A stretch of 64,000 nucleotides of DNA from Brettanomyces bruxellensis (GCF_011074885.1 NC_054689.1:1922001-1986000), one strand, 5' to 3'; shown: positions 10,423-21,230, numbered from the stretch's first letter. Made by a program: numbers and translations. Notes: generated from the sequence alone by a model not told the origin.

Positions 10423-11226
10423 TAAGTGATTGCCTTCGCTTTTTCAAATGTTTTCTCTTTGTCATTTTTTGTTACATGCTTTTTTTAGACCATGTGGGTT
10501 AATACTATTGCATTATCAGATCATTATTCGAATGGATTAAAGACCTTAGGTAATGTATCTTTTATCAAATGTATTGCTCACCAACTTATCCATCTGGTTT
10601 GATTGGTCAATCCTATTAGGATTTTCCGGTTGCAGTCTTTTTGCTTGTTGCTTGCTTTTTTACTTTCACGCACATGCTATTCACACAATTATATATATAT
10701 ATATATACACTTTTTTCCCCCAATATTTTTGTCTTATCTTTTGTACATCACAGATTTAGTACCTTTATTTCTATAAAATACTTTTGTTTTTATTGAACTT
10801 ATAGTTCTGGTGGTTGATCTCGTCTGTCTAGGAGACAAAATAAAGAAGGTAAGGATGTAAATGCGGAACTGCTGTTGCATGAAAAATACTATCCAATAAG
10901 AATTTGCTATTGAAAAAGATGCGAAACAAGATTACATAATCGATGGTGGGGCATGTCCCAAATTTCCAATTGGCTATTGGTAAATTTCGTTTCGCTTCCG
11001 GTGCATTATTCGGCAACTGAAGAATCGCGGAAGGTTCTTGCTTTCGTACGCTTCAGTCAGTCGCATCCTATTTTTTATTTTTATTTTTTTTTAACTCATT
11101 TTCCTTAGCTCTTCAGTCAGGGAAAATAAAAAGTCTATTTTAATACTTTCTGTTTATACTTAAATTCACTCAAAACAACAATTATTGAAGTTTGTAGTTG
11201 AAGGGTCAAAGTTATCATTGATTACA
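10423..11226 (+). promoter_or_regulatory. ATP3 upstream region with CCAAT (Hap2/3/4/5-type) boxes
   Basis: About 800 bases without a credible gene. An (AT)n tract is at 10689-10707. CCAAT boxes lie at 10893-10897 and 10966-10970, with inverted copies ATTGG at 10969-10973 and 10976-10980. CCAAT boxes recruit the Hap complex, which activates respiratory genes, in keeping with ATP3 downstream. A 10-base direct repeat CTTCAGTCAG occurs at 11051-11060 and 11111-11120, of unknown meaning. Confidence 0.5.
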
Positions 11227-12201
11227 ATGTTTCGTCTAGGCGCTTTTCAAATAGCTCGTGCATCTCTTGCTAGCAGTGCAAGGTAAGTAGTAGACAATTA
11301 CGTGAATCCAAAGAACACGAATGTTCGGATCATGTCATATTAAAGGAACGAGTACTAACGTTACAACAAAAACATTTAAATTAGAAATTATGCAACCTTG
11401 AGAGAGATTGAGACCAGATTGAAATCTATCAAGAACATTGAAAAGATCACCAAGACCATGAAGATTGTTGCATCAACAAGATTGAGCAGAGCAGAGAAAG
11501 CTATGGCTTGTTCTAGATACTTCCAAGGTGCTGACCGTGATTTCTTTGAGGCTGCTGGTACCAAGGCTGAAGACAAGGCTGAAAAAGTTTTACTTATCAC
11601 TGTTTCTTCCGACAAGGGCTTATGTGGTGCCATTCACAGTTCTGTTACTAAACTCACCAAAAAGAAACTTGCAGAATATCCAGACGCCGATATTGTCTGT
11701 ATCGGTGAGAAGGCTAAAGTGCAATTGCTGAGAACTAATGCAGATGGTATAAAATTGACATTCGCTGGATCTGGTAAGGCAGCTCCAACATTTAAAGAAG
11801 CAGCGTTGATTTCTGATGAAATTGAGAAGTTGGGAACTTACGACAGGGTTGAAGTTATTTATAACAGATTTGCCTCTTCTATGTCTTTTGATTCGTCGGC
11901 AGCTCCACTTTATGGAAAGGCTTCTATTGCCCTTTCAAAGAATTTGTCGACCTTTGATATTGAGGAAGATAGTAATGTTGTTGATGCATTCTCCCAATTC
12001 TCCATTGCTAACACCATCTTCTCTGCCATGTCTGAGGGTTATGCTTCTGAGGTGTGTGCTAGAAGAAATGCCATGGATAATGCTTCGAAGAATGCAGGTG
12101 ATATGATTCAAAAATACTCTATATTGTATAACAGAACCAGACAGGCCGCTATTACGAATGAATTGGTGGATATCATTACTGGTGCATCTTCATTAAATTG
12201 A
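11227..12201 (+). CDS. ATP3: mitochondrial F1F0 ATP synthase gamma subunit, one intron
   Basis: Exon 1 is 11227-11282 and exon 2 is 11385-12201; together they encode 290 residues. Exon 1 gives a mitochondrial presequence (MFRLGAFQIARASLASSAR). Exon 2 opens with NYATLREIETRLKSIKNIEK and KITKTMKIVASTRLS, the conserved N-terminal helix of the central rotor stalk, and ends with the matching C-terminal helix (RTRQAAITNELVDIITGA). The gamma subunit turns inside the alpha3-beta3 ring and couples proton flow to ATP synthesis in the inner membrane. A conserved leucine near 11720 (QLLRT) is encoded by CTG, showing standard reading of that codon. The intron is absent from the S. cerevisiae gene. Confidence 0.96.
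11283..11384 (+). other. spliceosomal intron in ATP3
   Basis: Length 102 bases. The donor is GTAAGT at 11283-11288, the branch site is a perfect TACTAAC at 11353-11359, and the acceptor TAG ends at 11384. Splicing in phase 2 joins AG to A, making an arginine codon at the end of the presequence and keeping the frame into NYATLREIE. Confidence 0.92.
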
Positions 12202-13292
12202 GTAATTCGATGCTTTTGAAATGTTATGCCCGTTATTATCATAATTTGTGGAGGGTTATTTTATTCCGCAGAGAAGAGAATGGGAATGTCATACCATCAC
12301 ATCAGACACACACTTGTATTTGAATTCCATCGAGGACTGATTCTGTTCTGATAGTTTTATTTTATATTAAGTCTTTTTTATTCCATTACTTACTTCATTC
12401 AATAGAAGAAAAAACGATATATTCTGACAGGATTTTGCTTAACTGTAATCATGGTTGACTGTTACTAATTTACTTTGTACAAATGAAGATGATCTAATTT
12501 AGGATATCTTGATTATTATCAAAATGGTTACAATACATAAATTGAAGGCTTAAATTACGCACACGAGTAAATATATGGGCAAAATGGTGTAGATCAAGCA
12601 GTATGTATGCTCGACATGTTAGCTCGTAAGAAGTTTATTTGCATTTTGATATGAGAAAAAAGTCTTAACTTATGGACGATCTGGAGCACCATCACATTTT
12701 TCCCGCAATGGAAAAAAAAGCTCGTTATTATGGGGGATGATGCTTTTTCGAAATTTTTTTTACTGCTTTTTACTGACTAACCCTGAAACCATATTAGCTA
12801 GCATGAAATGGTCAAACAGCAAACCTTATCATTCCTACTCCCTTTAGCCCCATAATAGAAATAAGTTTGCAGACATTGATGTTTGTTTCGCAATTTATAT
12901 TTATGTACAAAGAAACAATATTATTATCAAGAATGTATGTTTTTTATATCAGATTAAATGGGATATTATTTTTACCAGAAGCCTCCAATATCCTCAAATT
13001 GCTCTAAAATCAAACAATTCAAAATATCTCGAGCTCGAGAAGGCACATGGAAAATTCTCCAGAAGATTTCAGTGAAAAAAAAAAGACGAACGGGAATAGA
13101 ATGGAAAAATGAGCAAAAATTGTTAACGTAAAAAAAAATATAAATGGCTACTTCTAGATTTACGATCTATCCTTCTAAAATGTAGACGTCCCCGTTTTAA
13201 CACTACTAGTTTCTCGCAAAGGTTTAACGTATATTTTTAAACTTTTTTATAAGTGCATTCAGCAGTTAACCTAAGAAGAAAGGTACAACAAA
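12202..13292. other. intergenic region between ATP3 and SES1
   Basis: About 1.1 kb of AT-rich DNA with the ATP3 3' end and SES1 promoter. I found no open frame of protein-like composition on either strand and no RNA gene. A weak GATGATG next to CTGA sequences near 12737-12775 was considered as a snoRNA and not accepted. Confidence 0.5.
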
Positions 13293-14675
13293 ATGTTAGA
13301 TATCCTTCAATTTATCGACGAGAAGGGTGGTGATTCAAAAGCCATCAAGGAATCCCAAAGAAGAAGAGGTGCCTCAGTGGAAATTGTTGATGAGATTATT
13401 GAAGAGTACCGTAACTGGACCAAGGTTAGATTCGATCTTGATGAATTAAACAAGAAACAGAACAAACTCCAGAAGGAGATAGGAAAGAAGTTCAAGAATA
13501 AGGAGGATCCAAAGGAATTGCTTAAGCAGAAGGACGATGTTGTTGCTCAGAAGAAGGAGCTTACGAAAAAGGAGGAAGAGGCCGACAAAAAGCTACGTTA
13601 CAAGGTGAACCAAGTCGGAAACATTCTTCATCCATCTGTTGTTGATTCTCTTGATGAGGCAAACAACAGTCTTGAGAGAACTTGGGAACCAGAGGGATAC
13701 GAGTTTGGCAAGTTGACCAACGTGGCAACTGGAACGAAGGCTCCAGCAAAGCTTTCCCATCACGAGATTTTGTTGAGACTCGATGGATATGATCCAGAGA
13801 GAGGTGTGAAAATTTGTGGACATAGAGGTTTCTTCCTGAGAAACTATGGTGTTTTCTTGAACCAGGCTTTGATTAACTACGGTTTGAGTTTCTTGCTCAA
13901 AAAGGGATACACTCCAATGCAGGCACCTGTGATGATGAACAAGGATGTGATGGCAAAGACTGCCCAGTTGTCTGAGTTTGATGAGGAATTGTACAAGGTC
14001 ACCGATGGTGATGATGAAAAATACTTGATTGCCACCTCTGAGCAGCCAATTTCTGCTTACCATTCCGGTGAATGGTTCGAGAGACCATCAGAGCAGCTTC
14101 CAGTCAGATATGCTGGTCTGTCCCAATGTTTCAGAAGAGAAGCCGGTGCCCACGGTAAAGATGCATGGGGAATTTTCAGAGTGCATACATTTGAAAAGAT
14201 TGAACAGTTCTGTTTGGCCGAACCAGACAAGTCATGGGAGGAGTTCAACAGAATGATCGGCATTTCTGAAGATTTCTACAAGTCTCTTAAACTTCCATAC
14301 AGAGTTGTTGGCATTGTTTCCGGTGAGCTTAACAATGCTGCCGCCAAGAAGTACGATCTTGAGGCATGGTTCCCATACCAGAAAGAATACAAGGAATTGG
14401 TTTCTTGCTCTAACTGTACCGATTACCAATCCAGAAATCTGGAGATCAGATGTGGTATTAAGACTGCCAACCAGAAGGAGAAGAAGTATGTTCATTGCTT
14501 GAACTCTACTTTGTGCGCAACCGAGAGATGTCTATGCTGTATTCTTGAAAATTACCAGACACCTGATGGTTTGATGATTCCAGAGGTTTTGAGGGATTAC
14601 ATTCCTGGAAAGCCAGAGTTTATTCCATTTGTCAAGGAGTTACCTAAGAACTCCACTTCCAACAAGAAGAAATAA
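13293..14675 (+). CDS. SES1: cytosolic seryl-tRNA synthetase
   Basis: A 460-residue class II aminoacyl-tRNA synthetase that charges serine onto tRNA(Ser). Residues about 30-110 form the long antiparallel coiled-coil arm that grips the tRNA variable arm (Lys/Glu-rich). The catalytic domain shows TSEQPISAYHSGEW, motif 2 with FRREAGAHGKDAWGIFRVH, and the motif 3 region with ELVSCSNCTDYQSR. The C-terminal PELPKNST-like lysine-rich tail is eukaryotic-cytosolic. Codon use is strongly biased, as for an abundant protein. The start is the first ATG after an A-rich leader. The frame is intact. Confidence 0.97.
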   Translation: MLDILQFIDEKGGDSKAIKESQRRRGASVEIVDEIIEEYRNWTKVRFDLDELNKKQNKLQKEIGKKFKNKEDPKELLKQKDDVVAQKKELTKKEEEADKKLRYKVNQVGNILHPSVVDSLDEANNSLERTWEPEGYEFGKLTNVATGTKAPAKLSHHEILLRLDGYDPERGVKICGHRGFFLRNYGVFLNQALINYGLSFLLKKGYTPMQAPVMMNKDVMAKTAQLSEFDEELYKVTDGDDEKYLIATSEQPISAYHSGEWFERPSEQLPVRYAGLSQCFRREAGAHGKDAWGIFRVHTFEKIEQFCLAEPDKSWEEFNRMIGISEDFYKSLKLPYRVVGIVSGELNNAAAKKYDLEAWFPYQKEYKELVSCSNCTDYQSRNLEIRCGIKTANQKEKKYVHCLNSTLCATERCLCCILENYQTPDGLMIPEVLRDYIPGKPEFIPFVKELPKNSTSNKKK

Positions 14676-15021
14676 AGGGTAACGGCAATGTGTAAGAATG
14701 AAGCACTCGAAAGATACTTTTATACCGAATTTTTTGATTTGCTTTGTTTTTACATCTAATGCTATTGTGTTGGTTACAGTTGCAATTGCTTTTTCTTTTT
14801 TGTATTATTTTTTCTGAGATACATACCTTAAAGATGAGACTGAGGGCATACCAATTTTGTTTAACTGTAGATTTCATAAATCTTGTCGATTAGCAAAAAA
14901 AAAAAAAAAAAAAAAAAGCGAGGTAAAGCTTGTCGAAACTCTTCACTGCTCCCAGGGGTTGTTATCTTTAAGATGTAGGTAATTGGCTCAATAATATGTC
15001 ACGATAATAATTGATAGCATA
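14676..15021. other. intergenic region with poly-A run
   Basis: About 350 bases between SES1 and the next rightward gene. A run of 23 A lies at 14895-14917. No gene seen. Confidence 0.5.
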
Positions 15022-15573
15022 ATGACTGAGAATGACGGTGATATTTATACATATGCTTTAATTCAGGATAGAAGTATCGTATCACCTTCAATACTAGAGA
15101 CGGGCCCAAACGCGGATAAGCGTAAAGATTCAATTACAAAAACGAGGATTATCAATCCTGAGGTTTCATACGTGTGCCAAGGTGAAAATTTCAACATTAA
15201 ACCGGAAGATGTGCTTGCAGATGATAATTTAATTGTTGTTGATAGTAAAGCATCGAACAATGGAGTTGAAGCATCAAAAGTTACCTGCTTGTCTGATTGT
15301 TGGCAAGCGAGCGATATCAAAAAGGAACAATGGAAATTCATTGATGATAATGCACCGGAAGAAACTAGTGAAGAGGTTTCAGCGTTTTTAATTACAGGGA
15401 GTAAAGCTGAACTTCTTATCGAAAATACAAGGACCACTGGAAAAGATATAGTGCCCAAAGGAAACATGACCTACGTCAGTAAATTAGTATCACTTTTTGG
15501 AAAACGAAACAAAGAGCTACAGAATGTTGTCTCGTACCAAGATTCATCGTACGAACCATTGAAGAAGGACTAA
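15022..15573 (+). CDS. hypothetical acidic protein
   Basis: A 183-residue protein I do not recognise. It is acidic, largely polar and without membrane segments or a signal peptide. The only structured-looking part is the C-terminal third (SAFLITGSKAELLIENT, then YVSKLVSLFGKRNKEL). It has an ATG and an intact frame, and converges on FAL1, whose stop lies about 50 bases downstream. A 134-codon frame on the other strand overlaps it and looks like a shadow. It may be a fast-evolving lineage-specific gene. Confidence 0.5.
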   Translation: MTENDGDIYTYALIQDRSIVSPSILETGPNADKRKDSITKTRIINPEVSYVCQGENFNIKPEDVLADDNLIVVDSKASNNGVEASKVTCLSDCWQASDIKKEQWKFIDDNAPEETSEEVSAFLITGSKAELLIENTRTTGKDIVPKGNMTYVSKLVSLFGKRNKELQNVVSYQDSSYEPLKKD

Positions 15574-15625
15574 ATCGGGAATCCTATTATTACAATTCTA
15601 TAAAAGTCGGTATGAGTTGATAGCT

Positions 15626-16816
15626 TTAGACAACTGTACTCAAGTCAGCGGGCATCTCATCTATCTTTGTGTCGTAAAAATGCTCGAGATCATGCAACGT
15701 GTCTACATCATCCTTGGTGACAAAATTTACTGCGACACCTTTCCTTCCAAATCTTCCAGAACGGCCGATTCTATGAATATAGTTCTCCCTATCGATTGGA
15801 AGATCATAATTAATCACTAGTGACACTTGCTGAACGTCAATTCCTCTTGCCCACACATCGGTAGATATCAACACCCTTGAATTACCCAATCGGAACTCGT
15901 TCATAATTTTATCACGTTCTTCTTGCTTCATGTCTCCGTGCATTGACACTACAGAGAAATTGGCATTCTTCAATGAATCTGCTAGCCAGTTGACCTTCTT
16001 TTTAGTATTGCAAAATATAACTGCTTGGGTAATAGTCAAGGAATCATATAAATCACATAAGGTATCAAATTTCCAATCCTCTTTTTCTACTTGAACGTAA
16101 TACTGTTTGATCCCCTCTAAAGTAATTTCATCCCTCTTCACTAGAATTTTCACTGGATTATTCATAAATTTTCGTGTCACTGCCAGAACACTATGAGGCA
16201 CAGTTGCTGAGACAACGACAACTTGAGCTCCAGGAGGTAAGAATTTATAAATTTCGTATATTTGATCCTGAAAGCCTTTGCCTAATAACTCGTCAGCTTC
16301 ATCCATGACCAGCATTTTTATGTGCCTAGTGTTTAGTACTCTTCTATTTATCATATCAAGAACTCGACCTGGGGTACCACTTACTATATGCTGACCTTTA
16401 TTAAGACTCTTCATATCATTACCAACAGCACGACCTCCCGTGCAGGCATGACATTTTACATTCATGTAATCACCTAATGACTTGATAACATCCTGAATTT
16501 GTATAGCCAACTCCCTTGTAGGTGAGAGAACTAAGGCCTGTGTATCTTTTTTGTTGATGTCTATTGTTTGTAGCATGGCAATTGAAAATGTAGCAGTTTT
16601 ACCGGTTCCAGACTGTGCTTGAGCAATAGTATCCCTCCCTGATATGATTTGCATTATGGCTCTGGATTGAATGGCGGATGGGGCTTCAAACCCATAACTG
16701 TATATTCCCTTCAAAAGATCCTCCTTTAGGTTCATTTCTTCAAATGACCCAAAGACAGGAATTTTCTTACTGGTCTTAAACTTTAGACCCTTATCAAGGT
16801 CTTTATCAAACTCCAT
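15626..16816 (-). CDS. FAL1: DEAD-box ATP-dependent RNA helicase Fal1 (eIF4A3-like)
   Basis: A 396-residue eIF4A-family helicase. Motif I is AQSGTGKT at residues 67-74. Motif II DEAD appears in [12 protein letters not shown], motif III is SAT, and motif VI is [13 protein letters not shown]. In yeast Fal1 is needed for maturation of 18S rRNA in the nucleolus; its animal counterpart eIF4A3 sits in the exon junction complex. The N-terminal lead ([20 protein letters not shown]) fits Fal1 rather than eIF4A itself. The frame is intact and starts at the first ATG. Identity is very likely; separation from eIF4A is from pattern. Confidence 0.92.
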   Translation of the reverse strand: MEFDKDLDKGLKFKTSKKIPVFGSFEEMNLKEDLLKGIYSYGFEAPSAIQSRAIMQIISGRDTIAQAQSGTGKTATFSIAMLQTIDINKKDTQALVLSPTRELAIQIQDVIKSLGDYMNVKCHACTGGRAVGNDMKSLNKGQHIVSGTPGRVLDMINRRVLNTRHIKMLVMDEADELLGKGFQDQIYEIYKFLPPGAQVVVVSATVPHSVLAVTRKFMNNPVKILVKRDEITLEGIKQYYVQVEKEDWKFDTLCDLYDSLTITQAVIFCNTKKKVNWLADSLKNANFSVVSMHGDMKQEERDKIMNEFRLGNSRVLISTDVWARGIDVQQVSLVINYDLPIDRENYIHRIGRSGRFGRKGVAVNFVTKDDVDTLHDLEHFYDTKIDEMPADLSTVV

Positions 16817-18013
16817 TTGGTACTATTTACTGTTTATAAAGCTGCTTTTGTCACATGATACAGAGGTAGGTATGAAGCTCCTACTGCTGATGCTTATAAA
16901 TTTCGATATGAATAGCGTTAAAATTTTCTTGAGTCGCAAATCTGAGGTATTAATAAACGTGTAGGGATGTATACACAAAATTTACCGAACAAACTGAACA
17001 TACGAACGATCATCATTTACACATAGTTCTTTTTAATAAGCGTTGCGTAGTATGGTACTGTGCTCAAAATCTCAAACGTTAATAATTAGAAAAGACTTGA
17101 AATCAACAGATTGTTGGAAGGGACGAATAGTGAATATCAGAAAATTTTTTGAATAGGATGTCCCAACAAAACAAAACATACGGACACAATCGGCATAGTG
17201 CATAACATATGGCCACGGTGTGGCACTTACTACACTTTACGGTTGCTATTATGAGGGGTGTAAAATTTTTTTTAATCTTGCTTATTGAGTGTGTGGGCAT
17301 GGATGAGGCTGGAAGCTTTCAGTAAGTAACGAATTACGTAGCGCTAACTAATAAGGAAATTGAGGAACGAGCAGTGTAGTACCACCACACAAACAATTTA
17401 ATCCTTCACAAAAAAGATTTGACCATAAGCTGACCTGTGCATTTCAACACATGAATTCAAAAATTAGTAGGAATTACTATATGAATAATAACTTGCAGCT
17501 TTTGATTGGACCCGAGCTACTGGTAATAGAATTACAAATGTCGGCAATTCCATTAGTTTGAGATGTACGAATTCCGCGCCGAGAAATTTGAGATCTTAGG
17601 ATCTCGTAAAAATCGTTTAAACAATAAATCCGGAAGACCGATTTTTTAGATTATTTTGTTTATACGTGCACCTGCAGAACCAATTGCTCTTTCCACACTA
17701 ATATCAAAGTTATACGAGAAATTTCCTTTCCTTTACATCTGGCTTAGAAGATCAGAAGATCAGGCTATCTTTTTTATCAGCCGATTTCCTTTGTCTTTAC
17801 AGAAATGACACAACAGCTAAATGGAATGATAATGAAATATTAAAAAAAACGCAGAAACCACTGTTGAGCCTCTTCCAGGAAGTGATACCAGATAGCTGGT
17901 TTTCACAAACATATAAGGACACATATTTGGCACTTTTAAAGGTTAAAAACTCAGTTTAAGCTCTGGCTAAACCTAAAAATTATTATTCTGAAATTGCATC
18001 TTGTTTTAGTATC
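16817..18013. promoter_or_regulatory. divergent intergenic region between FAL1 and RCF2
   Basis: About 1.2 kb, long for this window. An inverted ATTGG at 17505-17509 and a CCAAT at 17680-17684 could serve Hap-type control of the respiratory gene RCF2. A perfect inverted repeat GAGATC-TTAG-GATCTC lies at 17590-17605. A donor-like GTAAGT near 17322 with GCTAAC near 17341 could be a chance intron; no gene of useful size results. No other coding signal. Confidence 0.4.
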
Positions 18014-18610
18014 ATGAAGGTTATCACGGAGGAAGAGAAAAACGCAGAAAACAAAGCTGTTTTATTGGGTAGTGTCAAAGGTCTTGCTATTGGTGCAATG
18101 TGCTCTTTGGGAATATATGCTGCTGCAAAGGCAAGATTCAGACCTTTACTCAGAATGTCTGCATCGGCTAAAAGTGCCACCTTTGTGACTCCTCCTCTTT
18201 TCTTTGCGCTTGTCGATGCCGAAAAAGAAAACAACAAATTTGATAAGGAAATGTATTCGCATGATGAAGAGGAGAGAGAAAAGAAAGTTCAGAGAAACGT
18301 GTGGAACTCAATGTCTACTAAAGAACAAATAAGGTCAACATTGAGCAGCGGAAAGTATAAAATAATAACTGGTATTTGGGCATTATCTCTTTGGGGTTCT
18401 TGGAAGTTAGCCAACAGAGATCAGCTACTATCCAAGGCTCAGAGATTCTATAACGCTAGGATGTATGCCCAGTTTGTTACTATACTTCTTCTATTGGGAT
18501 CTATTGGACTGTCTATGAAAGATGAACAGAAACATAGAAACACTATCGGAAGGGATGATTATTTTTCAAGAATCTTGAGTGCTGCTAAATCAAGGGAGGC
18601 TGCTTTATGA
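18014..18610 (+). CDS. RCF2: respiratory supercomplex factor 2 (HIG1 domain)
   Basis: A 198-residue mitochondrial inner-membrane protein. It resembles yeast Rcf2 along its length: an N-terminal region with a membrane segment near residues 20-37 (GLAIGAMCSLGIYAA), then FVTPPLFFALVDAE. The HIG1-type C-terminal half has SGKYKIITGIWALSLWGSW and RMYAQFVTILLLLGSIGLSM. Rcf2 associates with cytochrome oxidase and the bc1-oxidase supercomplex and tunes its activity. There is no cleavable presequence, as in the family. The frame is intact from ATG. Confidence 0.9.
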   Translation: MKVITEEEKNAENKAVLLGSVKGLAIGAMCSLGIYAAAKARFRPLLRMSASAKSATFVTPPLFFALVDAEKENNKFDKEMYSHDEEEREKKVQRNVWNSMSTKEQIRSTLSSGKYKIITGIWALSLWGSWKLANRDQLLSKAQRFYNARMYAQFVTILLLLGSIGLSMKDEQKHRNTIGRDDYFSRILSAAKSREAAL

Positions 18611-19016
18611 TTTTGGGATTCATTTAGGTTTTTATTAACAATTTATTTTCAGTCTATTATTTATTTTTAGGTTTAGTTTTCATTTGTCCAATCTTCCTGC
18701 ATTACAAAAAATAAATGTTTTACATTTCTGGATTTCGACAACGTTTTGTTTTTGTCGTAAGTTAACTCATAAAGATAAATAAATGTACTGAGAAGCTGTT
18801 TAATTGGGTGTAGGCTAAATTTGTAGGAGCAGAAGGGAAAAAGCTTAAAAGAATAAAATTTCACCGCCTTTCGGAGTTCTATCGAGCCTAGTAGACCAAA
18901 AATTTTATTGCATCAAATTTCGTACTACACAATCTCGTCACACTGTTGAGCTGGCTATCTTGCAGAAAAGACAATTAATAATTTCCGAATAGTTGCATAT
19001 CCTACAGTACAACAGT
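18611..19016. other. intergenic region between RCF2 and SDO1
   Basis: About 400 bases holding the RCF2 3' end and the SDO1 promoter. I see no gene or notable element. Confidence 0.5.
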
Positions 19017-19769
19017 ATGGGAAAAATTAATCAGCCATCAACACAGATTAAGCTTACAAATGTGTCAGTGGTTCGTATGAAGAAGGGTAAAAAACGATTT
19101 GAGATCGCATGTTATCAAAACAAAGTTCAGGATTGGAGATCTGGAGTGGAAAAGGATTTGGATGAGGTGTTGCAGATTCATCAGGTTTTTCTAAATGTAT
19201 CAAAAGGACAAGTAGCCCCACATGATCTGCTTCAAAAATCATTTGGAACGAGTGATCTCGATAAGATAATTCTGGTAATATTAAAGAAGGGGGAGATCCA
19301 GCTTAGTGGTAAGGAGAGATCACAGCATATGGCACAGTTACAGAAGGAGGTTTTGAATATAATATCCACAAAATGTGTGAATCCGAAAACGAAGAAAAGA
19401 TATCCGCCAACCATGATCGAGAAAGCATTGAAAGAATTAAAATACAATATGACCAATGCAAGAAATGCTAAAACAAAGGCTTTGGAAGCTATTCGTCTGC
19501 TTGTAGAGAAGCAGATTATTCCAATCTCAAGAGCTCAAATGAAGTTACGAATAATGGTAAAGAATAAGAAATTCATGAAGGGAGAAAAGTATGTAACACC
19601 AATGCTTGGTACTATCCAATCCAAGGACAATATAGAAGGAGATCTTGAAATAGTGTGTTTGATCGAACCGGAGTGTTACAAAGAACTTATGGAAATGATA
19701 AAGAAAATGGATGGTTCTGTTGAAGTCATCGATATGGCAGTTATTGATGATTCCGCTTCTGCAATCTAA
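19017..19769 (+). CDS. SDO1: ribosome maturation protein Sdo1 (SBDS)
   Basis: A 250-residue protein, the same length as S. cerevisiae Sdo1. It opens with GKINQPSTQIKLTNVSVVR, the conserved start of the SBDS FYSH domain (to about residue 95), followed by the helical domain II (YPPTMIEKALKEL) and the ferredoxin-like domain III. Sdo1 works with the GTPase Efl1 to evict Tif6 from late 60S subunits in the cytosol. I chose the ATG at 19017 over the longer frame, which would need a TTG start, because the family begins here. The frame is intact. Confidence 0.96.
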   Translation: MGKINQPSTQIKLTNVSVVRMKKGKKRFEIACYQNKVQDWRSGVEKDLDEVLQIHQVFLNVSKGQVAPHDLLQKSFGTSDLDKIILVILKKGEIQLSGKERSQHMAQLQKEVLNIISTKCVNPKTKKRYPPTMIEKALKELKYNMTNARNAKTKALEAIRLLVEKQIIPISRAQMKLRIMVKNKKFMKGEKYVTPMLGTIQSKDNIEGDLEIVCLIEPECYKELMEMIKKMDGSVEVIDMAVIDDSASAI

Positions 19770-19841
19770 TAGAATTAAGCATGTATAACTTTCATAAAGA
19801 ATTGTATAACAGTTGGCAGTAAATAAACTTTAAATGTAGAT

Positions 19842-21230
19842 TTATTCTCCATCTAAAAATTTCAACATTCTTTTTCCAACTGTATCTTGTATATCATCTG
19901 ACCACAGAACGTCAAGATGGTTGTAGCCTTCGACAAAAAGAGATTCAACTTTATCCTTCATGAATGGTTCCTTATTAAGCGCATAATCATAAAACATCTT
20001 ACCATCCACAAGAGTATCAGCTCCACCTATGATCAATAGCATACGCGGGGTATCACCCCTAAACCAAGAACTATCAGTAGACATTATAGGTCGGCCCATC
20101 TTGAATCCGTGTCCCTTAAGCCACCATTTCATTAATTTTGTGGATTGGTAAACAGGTGAGAATAGAAAATGTATGTCCCTCAAAGAAACGTCCCACTTAT
20201 AATCATTCGAATCAAACAAGTAACTGAACATAGAGTATGAGGCCAAACCATACATACGCGATTTATACATCATATTCCGAAGGGAAATCAGAATGGGAAT
20301 AAATGCACGCCTGCCAAAAAATAGATCAAACATGGGGTCTGGAAGAAATCTCATGAATTTAATGAATAGCTTCTGGTTCAACATTGGACCCCCAAATATC
20401 GCAGGGGCTAAAAGTGTACAGTTTTCAATTTTGTCAGCATAATTAATACCCATGCTGTTGGATAGAAACATCACAATTTGCGATGTTCCCTGTGAGTGAC
20501 CAACTAGTGATAATTTCCCGGAGAATCCTGTAATTTTGAAAATTTGATCTATCATCGCAGTCAAATCATATCTGCACATTTCAGTAAGATCCCAATCCCA
20601 CATGCGGTAATCGGACGGATCATACTCAATGTGCTGGGGATTAAAACCACATCTATTATTTCCAAGCCATACATCATAGCCATTTTTCACTAGCATATAT
20701 GCCAAACTTTTATATCCTCCGGTTAAAAAGGCACCAGATGATTGAAGAAGTCCATGAAGCATTAAGACAGGCCTTATGGTAGGTTCTGTTCTTTTAGGGT
20801 CTGTGAGATGCTTTATGTCTATAACAAATCCATCCTGAGTAATAACTTTGTGTGTAGATAGTTCTAAGCCCAGCAATTGTGCATAATATCTCAAATCAAT
20901 ACTTTTCTTAGGCTTTCCCATCGGATAAGCCGGCTTGACGGACGCGGTGTACTTATGCTCCCTTTTGATATGAATACGATAGAAATATGAGAGAAGTGCA
21001 GATATTGTCAGGACAAGAAGAAAAAAGCAGCAACAAATTCCGGAAAATATACTGAGCAATGTCATTGAAAGTCTTTTCATTGGGAAGATACGATCAACAT
21101 TCTTTGGCTTTATTAGGGGTGTTCGAATTTGACCTTCTTCATCAGAGTCTGGGCTGCGGCGCTTAATCACTGAATTCGGCGAAATGCTCTCATTTTTACC
21201 CACAAATATATCTCTTCGTGATACCGCCAT
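19842..21230 (-). CDS. YEH1: steryl ester hydrolase (Yeh1/Yeh2/Tgl1 lipase family)
   Basis: A 462-residue membrane-anchored lipase. After a polar cytosolic N-terminus comes one hydrophobic segment at about 56-84, then an alpha/beta-hydrolase domain. LMLHGLLQSSGAF gives the oxyanion-hole HG, DVWLGNNRCGFNP is a strong family signature, and LVGHSQGTSQ holds the nucleophile serine at residue 246. The acid and histidine are probably in GGADTLVD and GYNHLDVLW. Such enzymes release sterols from steryl esters. The long N-terminus before the membrane segment favours Yeh1/Yeh2 over Tgl1; I cannot tell Yeh1 from Yeh2. The frame is intact. It is divergent from POC3. Confidence 0.85.
   Translation of the reverse strand: MAVSRRDIFVGKNESISPNSVIKRRSPDSDEEGQIRTPLIKPKNVDRIFPMKRLSMTLLSIFSGICCCFFLLVLTISALLSYFYRIHIKREHKYTASVKPAYPMGKPKKSIDLRYYAQLLGLELSTHKVITQDGFVIDIKHLTDPKRTEPTIRPVLMLHGLLQSSGAFLTGGYKSLAYMLVKNGYDVWLGNNRCGFNPQHIEYDPSDYRMWDWDLTEMCRYDLTAMIDQIFKITGFSGKLSLVGHSQGTSQIVMFLSNSMGINYADKIENCTLLAPAIFGGPMLNQKLFIKFMRFLPDPMFDLFFGRRAFIPILISLRNMMYKSRMYGLASYSMFSYLFDSNDYKWDVSLRDIHFLFSPVYQSTKLMKWWLKGHGFKMGRPIMSTDSSWFRGDTPRMLLIIGGADTLVDGKMFYDYALNKEPFMKDKVESLFVEGYNHLDVLWSDDIQDTVGKRMLKFLDGE

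Noticed and set aside
12721..12780. Possible C/D snoRNA (GATGATG then CTGA)
   Set aside because: The C box lacks the final A, spacing is short and no terminal stem is visible.
13593..14063. 156-codon frame antisense to SES1
   Set aside because: Arises from the strong codon bias of SES1 read in reverse.
17281..17400. Possible mini-gene with intron (GTAAGT near 17322, GCTAAC near 17341)
   Set aside because: Splicing gives only about 14 codons, and the acceptor is ambiguous.
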